Source of the DNA: Lachnospiraceae bacterium A4
Lineage (GTDB): Bacteria; Bacillota; Clostridia; Lachnospirales; Lachnospiraceae
Assembly: GCA_000403215.2 (NCBI GenBank)
Contig: KE159527.1
Span: 542,405 to 579,705, forward strand
Direction: 5' to 3'
DNA: 37,301 nucleotides
Shown piece by piece: positions 7,660 to 16,576 of this stretch. Within the stretch, counting starts at the first letter, position 1. Each line of letters starts with the position of its first letter. The translations under genes were made by a program, and so were the position numbers. Under the pieces are notes generated by a model. The model ran no database searches. It was not told where the DNA came from and was given only the letters and a program-made list of their open reading frames with translations.

Positions 7660-8544
7660 TTAGTATTTCCTCTTTTCTTTTTCTTTTAACTCTTCATAAA
7701 AAGTAACGTAGTTTTCATATCGGACTTTGCTGATATGGTTTTCTCCTAATGCTTCCCTGACACCGCACACCGGCTCATGAATGTGGGCGCAGGTCATAAA
7801 TTTGCATTGTGTCTCATAAAGTTCAAATTCCGGATAATATGCTTTCAATTCCTCCTTCTCGATATCAAACAGGGACAGCGAGCTAAAGCCCGGCGTATCC
7901 ATGATGTACGTATTGTCCGAGACTGCGATCAACTCTGAATGCCTTGTCGTATGTTTTCCGCGCGCGATCTTCTCGCTGATCGCTCCGGTCTCCATCTGCG
8001 TTCCCTTTTGCAGACAGTTCACCAGTGAGGACTTCCCCACACCGCTCGGCCCTGCAACCGCTGTGGTTTTTCTGTGCAGTACCGCTGCAAGCTGGTCAAT
8101 CCCTTCTTTTTTTTCGGCACTCACAAACAAAATACGGCATCCGCTGTCCTTGTAAATCTTTTCGATACATTCCTGCTGCCCTATATCTGCCAGATCTTGT
8201 TTGTTAAAGCATAGAATGCATTCCAGCCCCTGTCTGCGCATCATAATCAGGAATCGGTCCAGCAGGTTATAGTTCGGTTCTGGTTTTGTCATGGCAAAAA
8301 TGAGCAGTGCCTGATCAATATTGGCTACTGCGGGACGAATCAGTGCATTTTTTCTTGGCAGAATCTGTGTGATATTCCCCTCCGCATCCTTGACATGCGT
8401 GATCTCCATCTCCACATCATCCCCCACGAGCGGTTTCATATTTTCTTTTCGAAAGATGCCCTTTGCCTTGCATTCATAAATCCCCTCACCGGGGACATGA
8501 ACGTAATAAAAACCTGCGATTCCCTTTATTATCTTACCCTGCAT
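7660..8544 (-). CDS. rsgA: Ribosome small subunit-dependent GTPase A
   Basis: A circularly permuted GTPase that assists late maturation of the 30S subunit. The 294-residue protein has an N-terminal OB fold (about 1-70). The GTPase motifs come in the permuted order: NKQD (114-117, G4) precedes GPSGVGKS (165-172, G1), and G3 DTPGFSSL follows near 217. A C-terminal zinc site is visible as CKFMTCAHIHEPVC. It lies between prkC (36 bp gap) and rpe (1 bp gap), the conserved Firmicutes order. In B. subtilis the orthologue CpgA is a PrkC substrate, which makes the co-transcription meaningful; that is family knowledge. Confidence 0.97.
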   Translation of the reverse strand: MQGKIIKGIAGFYYVHVPGEGIYECKAKGIFRKENMKPLVGDDVEMEITHVKDAEGNITQILPRKNALIRPAVANIDQALLIFAMTKPEPNYNLLDRFLIMMRRQGLECILCFNKQDLADIGQQECIEKIYKDSGCRILFVSAEKKEGIDQLAAVLHRKTTAVAGPSGVGKSSLVNCLQKGTQMETGAISEKIARGKHTTRHSELIAVSDNTYIMDTPGFSSLSLFDIEKEELKAYYPEFELYETQCKFMTCAHIHEPVCGVREALGENHISKVRYENYVTFYEELKEKEKRKY

Positions 8545-8580
8545 ATCTTTACCTGCATATTCTTCATGATCATAAAAAGC

Positions 8581-11124
8581 CTAATTTTTTGTAAACTGCA
8601 CACTGCGCGAATCATTCTTTGGTTCTGGAACAACCTGCGTTGTCTGGTTGCCGTCTGCGTCCTGAATAGGCACTTCCTTATTTGCGAGATAGGTGACAAT
8701 CACCGTCCCGTAAGCCGATGAAACCTTCAGGTCATTGATATTGATGGACACTGGAAACGCGGTGACATTCTGTGCAGACCATAAAACCTCCGACCCGTCA
8801 GCCGTCATAAGATGTACCTCCGCGGGACCGCCTACATAATCCTCCGGCGCCTCCACTGTCAGACGGCAGCTATAGGTTGCGATCTCACTTCCGATGCTGA
8901 CCTTCAGATCGACCTTTGCACCCACCAAAACATTTGTCCCTGCCTCATAACTCTGATAACAGATTTGCCCCGCCGGATAATCCGAGCTGTACGACTCCTC
9001 AATATTATTTACCACAAATCCGGCAGCTTCAAGCACACTGACCGCAGCGTCCTTCGAATTGCCAAGCACCTGCGGCATACGTGCCTGCGCGCCGTCTCCG
9101 CCCACGCTCAGGACAATCGTCACCTCCGACTCGATCGGTGCGATGCTGTTTCCCTCCGGCGACTGTGAGATGATCGTTCCTTTGGCGTACTCTGCCGAGC
9201 TCTGCTCTGTCTTGATGACCTTAAAGCCCTCTTTTGTCAGCGCAGCGGTGCCCTCCGCCTCCGACATTCCCTCGACTGCCGGAACAGGAATCCCTTCTCC
9301 GCCCGCGCTGACAGTGAGAATGATGGTCGTATTTTTGAGAATTTTGTCATTGGCAAGCACCTTCTGACCATCTTCAAGCGCTGCCGATATGACTTGATTT
9401 TTAGCGTATTGTGCCGATTCCGTAAAGGTTGTCTTGCAGCCAAGCCCAACCGCATTCAATGACTGTTTGATCTCGTCAAGATCATGACCTTCAAATTCTG
9501 GCATCACCGCACGCTCGGCATCATCGCCGGTATCTGGGCTCTGGGTGGACGCATTGCCAATCTGTTCAAAGATACCTGTCGCCTGCCCTGCAAAATATAA
9601 TAAAATACAACCGATAATCACTGCTGCGATCACCGTAAGGACTGTCTTAAATCCCTCCGCTTTCGGATTATAGTCATACTCATTCTTTCCAAGGTTCTCA
9701 GGGTACTCATAATCGTCATACACATAACCGCCCTTTCGCACATTCTGCCTGTTGACGACTTCCTGCTCATAATCCTCCTCATAGTAATCATATGCTTTGT
9801 TTGTCCTGCCTTGGCTGGTCTTTGCGGATGCACTCTGCTGCGGTTTTTTCTTTTTACCGGCTGGACTCTGCTTTTTCTTCGCCTCCGGCTTTTTATTTTC
9901 TGTTTTTTTTGCCGGGCTTTTTTCTGTTTTTTTCTCCGGCCGCTTTTCCGTCTTTTTGGCGCCTGTGCCGTTTGCCGCCGCTTTTGACGGTTTCGGACGG
10001 TTGGTTTTTGCAGGCGTCTCCATCACGACCTGACCGTAATAGTCATCATCTTCATAGTACGCAGTGCCGTAGGAGTCCATCTCGTAACGGCTGCTGCCCC
10101 TTCTATTTGAATTTGACGATGCCTGCATACCTTGCTCGGGCATTGTCTCCAATATCTCCTCGTCTGCATAAGCCTCTCTGCGCGGCACTCTGTCCTCCCA
10201 GACTGTGTCAAGCACTGCGGGCATGGGGATAGGCTCTGGAGACGCCGGAACAATCTTGGTCTTTCCCGCCTCATCCTCCGTGTCAACGCGCGCGATCGCC
10301 GCATCTGGGTTAATCAGAGAATGCTTTAGATCCGCAATCATCTCTCCCATGCTCTGATACCGCCTGTCAGCGCTCTTTTGCGTACATTTCATGACAATAT
10401 TTTCCACACTCACCGGAATCTCTGGCACAAAGTCCCGAAGAAACGGCATGGGGTCCTGAATATGCTTGATCGCGATTGCCACTGTGGTATCCCCGTTAAA
10501 CGGAACACGTCCTGTCAGCATCTCAAACATGGTGATACCCATGGAATAGATATCACTCTTCTCATCTGAAAATCCGCCTCTTGCCTGCTCGGGCGAGGTG
10601 TAGTGGACAGAACCCATTACATTGGAAGTGATTGTATTGCTGGACGCCGCTTTGGCAATGCCAAAATCAGTCACCTTCACCTTCCCCTCTTTGGATATCA
10701 TAATGTTCTGAGGCTTTATATCCCTATGTATGATATGGTTGTTGTGCGCCGCCTCAATACCCATTGCAACCTGTATTGCAATGCTGATGGCCTCCTTTGT
10801 CGTCAGCCGGACCTTCTTCTCAATATATTTTTTGAGTGTGATACCCTCCACCAGCTCCATCACGATATAATGAATGCCATTTTCCTCTCCGACATCATAG
10901 ACATTCACGATATTTGGATGCATGAGTCCCGCGGCAGCCTGCGCCTCCACGCGGAATTTCGACACAAAGTTCCTGTTTTCAGAAAACTCCTGTTTTAACA
11001 CCTTCACAGCCACGAAACGGTTCAGCTTTTGATCTTTTGCCTTATATACATCTGACATTCCGCCAGTGCCAATCTTCTCGAGCACCTCATAGCGGCCGCC
11101 GATCAGCATTCCCAACTTAATCAT
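8581..11124 (-). CDS. prkC: PASTA-domain Ser/Thr protein kinase (PrkC/Stk1 type)
   Basis: A membrane kinase that senses peptidoglycan or lipid II fragments and phosphorylates wall, division and translation factors. With the start at 11124 (GGAGGT four bases upstream) it has 847 residues. The kinase domain runs about 10-270, with GTGGMSDVY (P-loop), Lys41, HRDIKPQN (133-140) and DFG (153-155). A disordered acidic and Lys-rich linker (KKTEK/AKKTEN repeats, about 370-430) precedes one membrane helix (about 493-513). Three extracellular PASTA repeats follow (about 540-607, 608-676, 677-745). A further beta-type domain of about 100 residues ends the protein and is not part of the B. subtilis architecture. 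The start overlaps the prpC stop by 8 bp. Confidence 0.96.
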   Translation of the reverse strand: MIKLGMLIGGRYEVLEKIGTGGMSDVYKAKDQKLNRFVAVKVLKQEFSENRNFVSKFRVEAQAAAGLMHPNIVNVYDVGEENGIHYIVMELVEGITLKKYIEKKVRLTTKEAISIAIQVAMGIEAAHNNHIIHRDIKPQNIMISKEGKVKVTDFGIAKAASSNTITSNVMGSVHYTSPEQARGGFSDEKSDIYSMGITMFEMLTGRVPFNGDTTVAIAIKHIQDPMPFLRDFVPEIPVSVENIVMKCTQKSADRRYQSMGEMIADLKHSLINPDAAIARVDTEDEAGKTKIVPASPEPIPMPAVLDTVWEDRVPRREAYADEEILETMPEQGMQASSNSNRRGSSRYEMDSYGTAYYEDDDYYGQVVMETPAKTNRPKPSKAAANGTGAKKTEKRPEKKTEKSPAKKTENKKPEAKKKQSPAGKKKKPQQSASAKTSQGRTNKAYDYYEEDYEQEVVNRQNVRKGGYVYDDYEYPENLGKNEYDYNPKAEGFKTVLTVIAAVIIGCILLYFAGQATGIFEQIGNASTQSPDTGDDAERAVMPEFEGHDLDEIKQSLNAVGLGCKTTFTESAQYAKNQVISAALEDGQKVLANDKILKNTTIILTVSAGGEGIPVPAVEGMSEAEGTAALTKEGFKVIKTEQSSAEYAKGTIISQSPEGNSIAPIESEVTIVLSVGGDGAQARMPQVLGNSKDAAVSVLEAAGFVVNNIEESYSSDYPAGQICYQSYEAGTNVLVGAKVDLKVSIGSEIATYSCRLTVEAPEDYVGGPAEVHLMTADGSEVLWSAQNVTAFPVSININDLKVSSAYGTVIVTYLANKEVPIQDADGNQTTQVVPEPKNDSRSVQFTKN

Positions 11125-11857
11125 TCTGACCTCCAAACGGTTCCACAAGAACCACAGCTATATTGTCACGTCCGCCATTTTCATTGGCAGCCTCAATCAA
11201 GCGCCTCCCGGCCTCCTCTAAGCTGCTGCTGTCCATGATAATCCTGTGTATCTCGTCATCCTTGAGCATATTGGTAAGCCCGTCTGTGCAAAGCAGCAGC
11301 TTTTCCGCAAGTCCGATGTGCACATCAAAAAAATCCACAAGCACATACTCTTTTACACCAATTGCTCTTGTGATAATATTCTTATCCGGATGTACTCTCG
11401 CTGCTTCCCTGTCAATTCCTCCCATGTCCACCATTTCTTCGACAAGGGAGTGGTCTTTGGTGATCTGCGTGATAAAGTCGTTGACGACGTACATTCTGCT
11501 GTCTCCGACATTCGCCACGGTCACATGACAGCCGTCAAACGTGACTGCGACAAAAGTCGTCCCCATTCCTTTATACTTGCTGCTGTGTCTGGAGATCTGA
11601 TTGATGTGCGTGTTGGCATCATCAATTGCTTTTTGCAGGATATTCTCTGCATCGTACTCATCTGTATACTGTTCAATCGCTGACACTGCTTTCTCTACAG
11701 CATGTTTTGACGCGTAGTCTCCCGCATTATGTCCTCCCATACCATCTGCCACTATAAAAAGGTTTGGAAGATTTCCCACCGGCTTATCCGAAGTAAATAG
11801 ATAGTCCTCATTTATTTCCCTTCTCCTGCCTATATCCGTTATAGAAAATAACTTCAC
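11117..11857 (-). CDS. prpC: PP2C-family Ser/Thr protein phosphatase (PrpC/Stp1 type)
   Basis: A metal-dependent phosphatase that reverses PrkC phosphorylation. I start it at GTG 11857, five bases after GGAGGAG; this gives MKLFSITDIGRRREINEDY, the usual family N-terminus, and 246 residues, the usual length. An upstream ATG at 11893 would add 12 residues. PP2C motifs are complete: REINEDY, VADGMGGHNAGD (metal Asp), VGDSRMYV, TDGLTNML and GGRDNIAVV. It overlaps prkC by 8 bp, so kinase and phosphatase are made together. The protein is soluble and cytoplasmic. Confidence 0.95.
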   Translation of the reverse strand: MKLFSITDIGRRREINEDYLFTSDKPVGNLPNLFIVADGMGGHNAGDYASKHAVEKAVSAIEQYTDEYDAENILQKAIDDANTHINQISRHSSKYKGMGTTFVAVTFDGCHVTVANVGDSRMYVVNDFITQITKDHSLVEEMVDMGGIDREAARVHPDKNIITRAIGVKEYVLVDFFDVHIGLAEKLLLCTDGLTNMLKDDEIHRIIMDSSSLEEAGRRLIEAANENGGRDNIAVVLVEPFGGQND

Positions 11858-11935
11858 TTTTTCTCCTCCAATCAGTGAAAATGCTTCCATCATTTTTCAC
11901 ACTTCTTCTTATATTAGCACATGTGTAATCTTAAT

Positions 11936-12988
11936 TCAAGTCTCCAACCGTCTCCGAAGCTGTCCGCACGCCCCGTCGATATCTCTGCCCATCTCCCTGC
12001 GGACGGTTGCATGAATATGCTTTTTTTCTAAACGGCTCTGGAAATTGAGGACCTCCCGGCGCTTCGATGCAGTATAATCACGCTCTTTAATCGGATTGAC
12101 GGGAATGAGATTGACATGGCAGTTCAAACCGCTCACAAGACGGCACAGAGTTTCGGCGTCTGCCTCGGTGTCGTTGACGCCGTTCACAAGACTGTACTCG
12201 AAGGTGATGCGTCTGCCTGTCTGGTCAAAATAATAGCGGCAGGCATCTATGACCTCCTCCAGCGCATATTTCTTGGCGACCGGCATCAGCTCCTGTCTTT
12301 TCTCCTGTGTCGCCCCGTGCAGGGACAGCGCTAACGTAATCTGTAATTTTTCATCCGCAAGCCGTCTTATGTTCTCCACAATGCCACAGGTTGAGACGGT
12401 AATATTGCGCTGGCTGATATGAAGTCCGTTTTCATCCGAGATAAGCTGCAAAAAGCGCAGCAGATTGTCATAATTGTCGAGGGGTTCACCTGTGCCCATC
12501 ACGACGACATTCGATACGCGCTCTTTGGTGTCTCTTGCGATTGCATAGATTTGGTCAAGCATCTCCGACGGCGTCAGGTTTCTCTCCAAGCCGCCGAGCG
12601 TTGAGGCGCAGAACCGGCACCCCATACGGCACCCGACCTGCGAGGAGATGCACACAGAATTTCCATGATGATACTGCATCCAGACACTCTCGACATAATT
12701 CCCGTCTGCCAGCGCAAAGAGGTATTTCTTCGTGCCGTCAAGCTTTGAGGTCTGTACGGTCTTTTCTCTCAGTGCAGTGTATGGATACTGCGCTTCGAGC
12801 TGTTCCCGCAGATTTTTAGGCAGACTGGTCATTTCATCATAGCCCATTGCGAGCTTCACATGCATCCACTCGTAGAGCTGTTTTGCGCGAAACGGCTTCT
12901 CGCCCATCGCCTCAACAGCCTGTTTTACTTCTGCCAGTGTCATTGATTTGATATCAAATGCCTTGTTCTCCATCGCTTTGTTCTCCAT
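11936..12988 (-). CDS. rlmN: 23S rRNA (adenine2503-C2)-methyltransferase, dual-specificity RlmN
   Basis: A radical-SAM enzyme that methylates A2503 of 23S rRNA and A37 of some tRNAs. The 4Fe-4S motif is GCRMGCRFCAST (CxxxCxxC). GTGEPLDNYDN is the GEP-type SAM contact. The C-terminal resolving Cys lies in DIDGACGQLRRR. The frame is open upstream to 13168, but that part lies inside rsmB and is not family-like. The ATG at 12988 gives MENKAMENKAFDIKSMTL and 350 residues, the normal length. A 15-base near-duplication repeats the start, and a second ATG lies at 12973. It overlaps rsmB by 35 bp. Confidence 0.96.
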   Translation of the reverse strand: MENKAMENKAFDIKSMTLAEVKQAVEAMGEKPFRAKQLYEWMHVKLAMGYDEMTSLPKNLREQLEAQYPYTALREKTVQTSKLDGTKKYLFALADGNYVESVWMQYHHGNSVCISSQVGCRMGCRFCASTLGGLERNLTPSEMLDQIYAIARDTKERVSNVVVMGTGEPLDNYDNLLRFLQLISDENGLHISQRNITVSTCGIVENIRRLADEKLQITLALSLHGATQEKRQELMPVAKKYALEEVIDACRYYFDQTGRRITFEYSLVNGVNDTEADAETLCRLVSGLNCHVNLIPVNPIKERDYTASKRREVLNFQSRLEKKHIHATVRREMGRDIDGACGQLRRRLET

Positions 12989-14405
12989 CACTATTTTCCT
13001 GCCTGCACAACACACTGATAAAAAATCCGTCCGTATCGTGTACGCCCGGCAATAATTGCAGATAGCCGCTCTTGGTAGTCTCGCTATGTAAGCAGGCGGG
13101 CAGCGCGTCATCAAGAGACAGCGGCGCCAGTCCAAATTTCTCCCGCAGCCATGCAAACTGTTGTTCATTTTCCTTCTGGTTTATCGTACAAGTGCTGAAC
13201 AGCAGCCGCCCACCCGGCTTGAGATACCGCACTGCCACCGCAAGAATCTGCCTTTGCAGTACCGTGATATCCTCTATTGCCTGCTGCGTAATATTGTATT
13301 TGATATCGCGCTTTTTCCCGATGACGCCAAGCCCCGAACAGGGCACATCGGCAATCACGATATCTGATGTTCCCACAAGCGCGCTGTCCTCCACTGTGGC
13401 GTCCGCTGTCTGTGCGGTCATGTGCCTCAAACCGCACCTGTCAAAATTCTCAAGCATTCGCGCCACCTTGTCTGCGGAGAGATCTCTTGACACCACCGAA
13501 TACTGAAATGTATTTTTCGCCGAACACTGTTCTAAAATGTCCGCTGCAAGCATGGATTTTCCGCCCGGCGCCGCACACAAGTCAAGCACCCGCACGGTCT
13601 TTTCGCCTGTCTGCTTGTCCGCATAGCGCGCTATGCCTGCCGCCATGACTGCAAGGATAGAGCTGGCGTCCTGCACGACAAAGGCGCCCTCGTGATAATA
13701 AGGCAGCCTTGTGAGGTCATCTGTCCCTGATACGTTGTATACACAAGAGAGATACGGATGCTGTTCCATCGTCCCGCCCTGTGCAGTAAGCGCCTGCTGC
13801 ACTGCCTGCACTGCCGTTTCCATAGGAAGATCCGGCACTGCGCGGAAACGAATTGTCACAGGATGCTCTTTTAAAAGTCCCGCCAGCACAGCCTCTGTCG
13901 TCTCCGCCCCAAGCTGCGCTGTCCACATGTCCACAATCCACTCTGGCATAGAATACTTGACAGACAGGCTTGTGTATACCAGACTGCCCTTGTTGCGTGC
14001 AATGTTTCTGAGAACACCATTCACAAAGCCTTTCAGCGAGGAGAATCCCTTTTTTTGTGCAAGTTTTACTGCCTCATTGCAGGCTGCCGCGTCAGGCACC
14101 GCATCCATGTACAAAATCTGATACACACTCATGCGCAGAAGTGCACGGATCACCTTCTTCATTTTGCCAGTCTTTACGCTGGAATACTGACCAATCACGT
14201 AATCCAGCTCAATCTGGCGCTCCAAAGTCCCCTCATAGAGCCGTTTGATGAAGGCTTTCTCCTGCTGCGTCAGATAATTATATTTATAGAGCACCTCCCG
14301 CACAAGAAGATGGGAATACACCTGCTCTGTCAAAAGCATTTCCAATACGATCATGCGCTGGTTCGTGCCCTGCGTTTTATTTTGTCCCTGTACCATCTCA
14401 ATCAT
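12954..14405 (-). CDS. rsmB: 16S rRNA (cytosine967-C5)-methyltransferase
   Basis: RsmB (Sun) makes m5C967 on 16S rRNA with SAM. The N-terminal NusB-like RNA-binding domain covers about residues 1-140 (REVLYKYNYLTQQEKAFIKR). The Rossmann methyltransferase domain shows LCAAPGGKS (SAM loop), and the two catalytic Cys motifs are ADVPCSGLG and FSTCTINQKEN. Start choice is uncertain: TTG 14417, ATG 14405 or ATG 14396. The start overlaps the Zn-peptidase stop, and no strong ribosome binding site decides between them. The C-terminal tail SDGEQSDGEQGI comes from the tandem duplication shared with the rlmN start. Confidence 0.95.
   Translation of the reverse strand: MIEMVQGQNKTQGTNQRMIVLEMLLTEQVYSHLLVREVLYKYNYLTQQEKAFIKRLYEGTLERQIELDYVIGQYSSVKTGKMKKVIRALLRMSVYQILYMDAVPDAAACNEAVKLAQKKGFSSLKGFVNGVLRNIARNKGSLVYTSLSVKYSMPEWIVDMWTAQLGAETTEAVLAGLLKEHPVTIRFRAVPDLPMETAVQAVQQALTAQGGTMEQHPYLSCVYNVSGTDDLTRLPYYHEGAFVVQDASSILAVMAAGIARYADKQTGEKTVRVLDLCAAPGGKSMLAADILEQCSAKNTFQYSVVSRDLSADKVARMLENFDRCGLRHMTAQTADATVEDSALVGTSDIVIADVPCSGLGVIGKKRDIKYNITQQAIEDITVLQRQILAVAVRYLKPGGRLLFSTCTINQKENEQQFAWLREKFGLAPLSLDDALPACLHSETTKSGYLQLLPGVHDTDGFFISVLCRQENSDGEQSDGEQGI
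12959..12988 (-). repeat. 15-bp tandem duplication in the rsmB/rlmN overlap
   Basis: ATGGAGAACAAAGCG is followed at once by ATGGAGAACAAGGCA (13 of 15 identical). Read as rlmN it gives MENKAMENKA; read one frame over as rsmB it gives SDGEQSDGEQ. Both proteins therefore carry a repeat from the same bases. Confidence 0.95.
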
Positions 14406-15099
14406 CCCGCCTGCCAAACAGCATCAAAAGCCGCAATAGCTGCAGGATTGCCGCCGCTGCCGCCGCAACATACGTATATGCCGCCGCCTTCAATACCCTG
14501 GCGCTCTTTTTGCGCTCATCACTCGTCACAATGCCATACTGCTCGATGCAGGCAAGCGCCCGTCTCGAGGCGTCAAACTCCACAGGAAGCGTCGCTATCT
14601 GAAAAAGCACTGCAAGGGAAAACACCCAGATTCCAATATTCACCAGTATGGGATTGCTGCCCAAAAGTATTCCGACAAGAATAATGGGAATACCGAGCTT
14701 CGAGCCGATATTTGCCGCCGGCACCAGTGCCGTTCTTATATTGAGCGGCGCATACCCTTCATGATGCTGCATGACATGTCCGCACTCGTGCGCTGCCACC
14801 CCGATCGCCGCCACAGAGCTTGAGCCATATACACTGTCCGACAGCCGCACTACTTTTCTTGCCGGGTCATAGTGGTCTGTCAGATTTCCTCTGATATGCT
14901 CTACCCGCACATCATGAATGCCCTTGCTGCGCAGAATTGCCTCCGCGGTCTGTGCGCCTGTCATTCCTGACATACTCCGCACGCTGGCATATTTGTGAAA
15001 TGTCGAGTTGACCCGCGCCGAAGCGAGTATACTGAGTACTGCGCCGATTAATACTAAAATATACGTAGGATCAAAATAATATCCAAAACCAAATGGCAT
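14398..15099 (-). CDS. Membrane zinc metallopeptidase, YugP type
   Basis: A 233-residue membrane protein of the neutral zinc metallopeptidase family typified by B. subtilis YugP. The catalytic HEXXH is AHECGH (His104, Glu105, His108) followed by VMQHHEGY. Hydrophobic segments lie near 12-28, about 130-165 and 205-225, so the active site sits at the membrane face. The substrate is unknown in the family. In this operon it lies between fmt and rsmB, an insertion relative to the Bacillus order that recurs in Clostridia. Confidence 0.9.
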   Translation of the reverse strand: MPFGFGYYFDPTYILVLIGAVLSILASARVNSTFHKYASVRSMSGMTGAQTAEAILRSKGIHDVRVEHIRGNLTDHYDPARKVVRLSDSVYGSSSVAAIGVAAHECGHVMQHHEGYAPLNIRTALVPAANIGSKLGIPIILVGILLGSNPILVNIGIWVFSLAVLFQIATLPVEFDASRRALACIEQYGIVTSDERKKSARVLKAAAYTYVAAAAAAILQLLRLLMLFGRRDD

Positions 15100-15134
15100 A
15101 GCTTCTCCCTTCTATATATATAATACCATAAACC

Positions 15135-16070
15135 TTATACCCCTAAAAGCATTCCTGCCCTCCACGGATTCCCCAGCAGGAAGCTCTTTGTATCCATGCG
15201 TTTTTTCCCTTCTAGCTGCAGCTCATAGATTCTTAGATTTCCGCTTCCGCAAGCCACATCAAAAAAGTCTTTTCCTACCGAAACAATCGTTCCCGGCTGC
15301 TGTGCAGCTTCCACCGCCGCCACCGCATCACTGCGCCAGATTTTGACTGTTTTCCCCTGACAGGAGGTGTAGGCGCTCGGCCACGGGTTCAGCCCCCTGA
15401 CAAGCCGTTCGATCGAGGCTGCATCGCTGGTCCAGTCTATCTTTCCCCGCGATTTATCCATCATTTTGACATAGCCTGCAAGGCTTTCGTCCTGCTTTAC
15501 AGGGGTGATTTCCCCGCGCTCAAGCATAGGCAGTGTCTCCACAATCAGCGCTGCGCCCGCCTGTGAGAGCTTGTCAAAAAGCGTCTCTGCCGTCTCCTTA
15601 TCCTCTATGATAACCTTTTTCTGCGTAAGTATGTCTCCAGTATCAATTCCGGCATCCATCTGCATGATTGTGACGCCTGTCTCTTGTTCCCCGTCAATAA
15701 TACACTGGTTAATCGGCGCCGCGCCTCTGTATTTGGGCAGCAGCGATGCATGGATATTGACGCAGCCAAACCGCGGCAGCGCTAATATTTCTTTTGACAA
15801 AATCTGGCCAAAAGCCGCCACCACATAGACATCTGCCTCATATTTTTTTAATTCCTCGACCGCCTCCGGCGCCTTGACCCTGACTGGCTGTAAGACCGCA
15901 ATCCCGTGTCTGACGGCACATTCCTTGACAGGTGTGCACTGCACTTGGCCGCTTCGCCCCTTTGCCCTGTCTGGCTGTGTCACGACAGCAGTCACCTCAT
16001 GACCAGCTTCGAGCAGCGCCTCCAGCGCCGCCGCCGCATAGTCCGGCGTCCCCATAAAAATAATCTTCAT
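15135..16070 (-). CDS. fmt: Methionyl-tRNA formyltransferase
   Basis: Fmt formylates Met-tRNA(fMet) with 10-formyl-tetrahydrofolate for translation initiation. The 311-residue protein begins MKIIFMGTPDYAA. It carries the catalytic segment NIHASLLPKYRGAAP with Asn and His of the active site, then QMDAGIDTGDIL with the catalytic Asp. The C-terminal tRNA-binding OB domain begins near 205 (RGLNPWPSAYT). It directly abuts def, whose product removes the same formyl group, a standard pairing. Confidence 0.97.
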   Translation of the reverse strand: MKIIFMGTPDYAAAALEALLEAGHEVTAVVTQPDRAKGRSGQVQCTPVKECAVRHGIAVLQPVRVKAPEAVEELKKYEADVYVVAAFGQILSKEILALPRFGCVNIHASLLPKYRGAAPINQCIIDGEQETGVTIMQMDAGIDTGDILTQKKVIIEDKETAETLFDKLSQAGAALIVETLPMLERGEITPVKQDESLAGYVKMMDKSRGKIDWTSDAASIERLVRGLNPWPSAYTSCQGKTVKIWRSDAVAAVEAAQQPGTIVSVGKDFFDVACGSGNLRIYELQLEGKKRMDTKSFLLGNPWRAGMLLGV

Positions 16071-16547
16071 CTACTCTTCTTCCTCCACCATTTCCACATC
16101 CATCAGCGGGCCTTCCACTTTTTCCACAAAAAGATGCCCGTCAAGATGCTCAACCTCATGAATCAGCGCCCTTGCCAAAAGCTCTTCTCCCTCAATCTCA
16201 AATTCGTTCAATTCCTCGTCCTGCGCGGCTGCCTTGACATAATTGGGCCTTGTCACAGAACCAGTCTTTCCCGGCACGCTCAGGCACGCCTCGTTTCCTG
16301 TCTGTTCTCCGCTGACCTCCAAAATGCGGGGATTGATCAGCACGATCGGGTCATCTCCTGTATCAATCACAACGATTCTCTTTAACACGCCGACCTGCAC
16401 TGCTGCCAGCCCGACACCGTTTGCTTCGTACATTGTCTCAAACATATCATCAATCAAATCCTGCACTCTCGGCGTGATCTCCTTCACTTCCTTTGAAATC
16501 TTATTCAATACGGGATCTCCCATCTCTCTGATTGTTCTGATTGCCAT
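16071..16547 (-). CDS. def: Peptide deformylase
   Basis: A metallo-hydrolase that removes the N-formyl group from nascent chains. All three motifs are visible: GVGLAAVQVG (44-53), EACLSVPG (usually EGCLS; the metal-binding Cys is kept) and HEVEHLDG (usually HExDHxxG; both metal His and the catalytic Glu are kept). At 158 residues it is a normal type-1 enzyme with an acidic tail (MVEEEE). It lies one codon end from fmt and 29 bp after priA. Confidence 0.96.
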   Translation of the reverse strand: MAIRTIREMGDPVLNKISKEVKEITPRVQDLIDDMFETMYEANGVGLAAVQVGVLKRIVVIDTGDDPIVLINPRILEVSGEQTGNEACLSVPGKTGSVTRPNYVKAAAQDEELNEFEIEGEELLARALIHEVEHLDGHLFVEKVEGPLMDVEMVEEEE

Positions 16548-16576
16548 AATTTTTTCCTTCCTTTTCTATGCTCATT

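Noticed and set aside
12989-13168. N-terminal extension of RlmN
   Set aside because: The 60 extra codons lie inside rsmB in another frame and do not resemble RlmN proteins; ATG 12988 gives the normal length.
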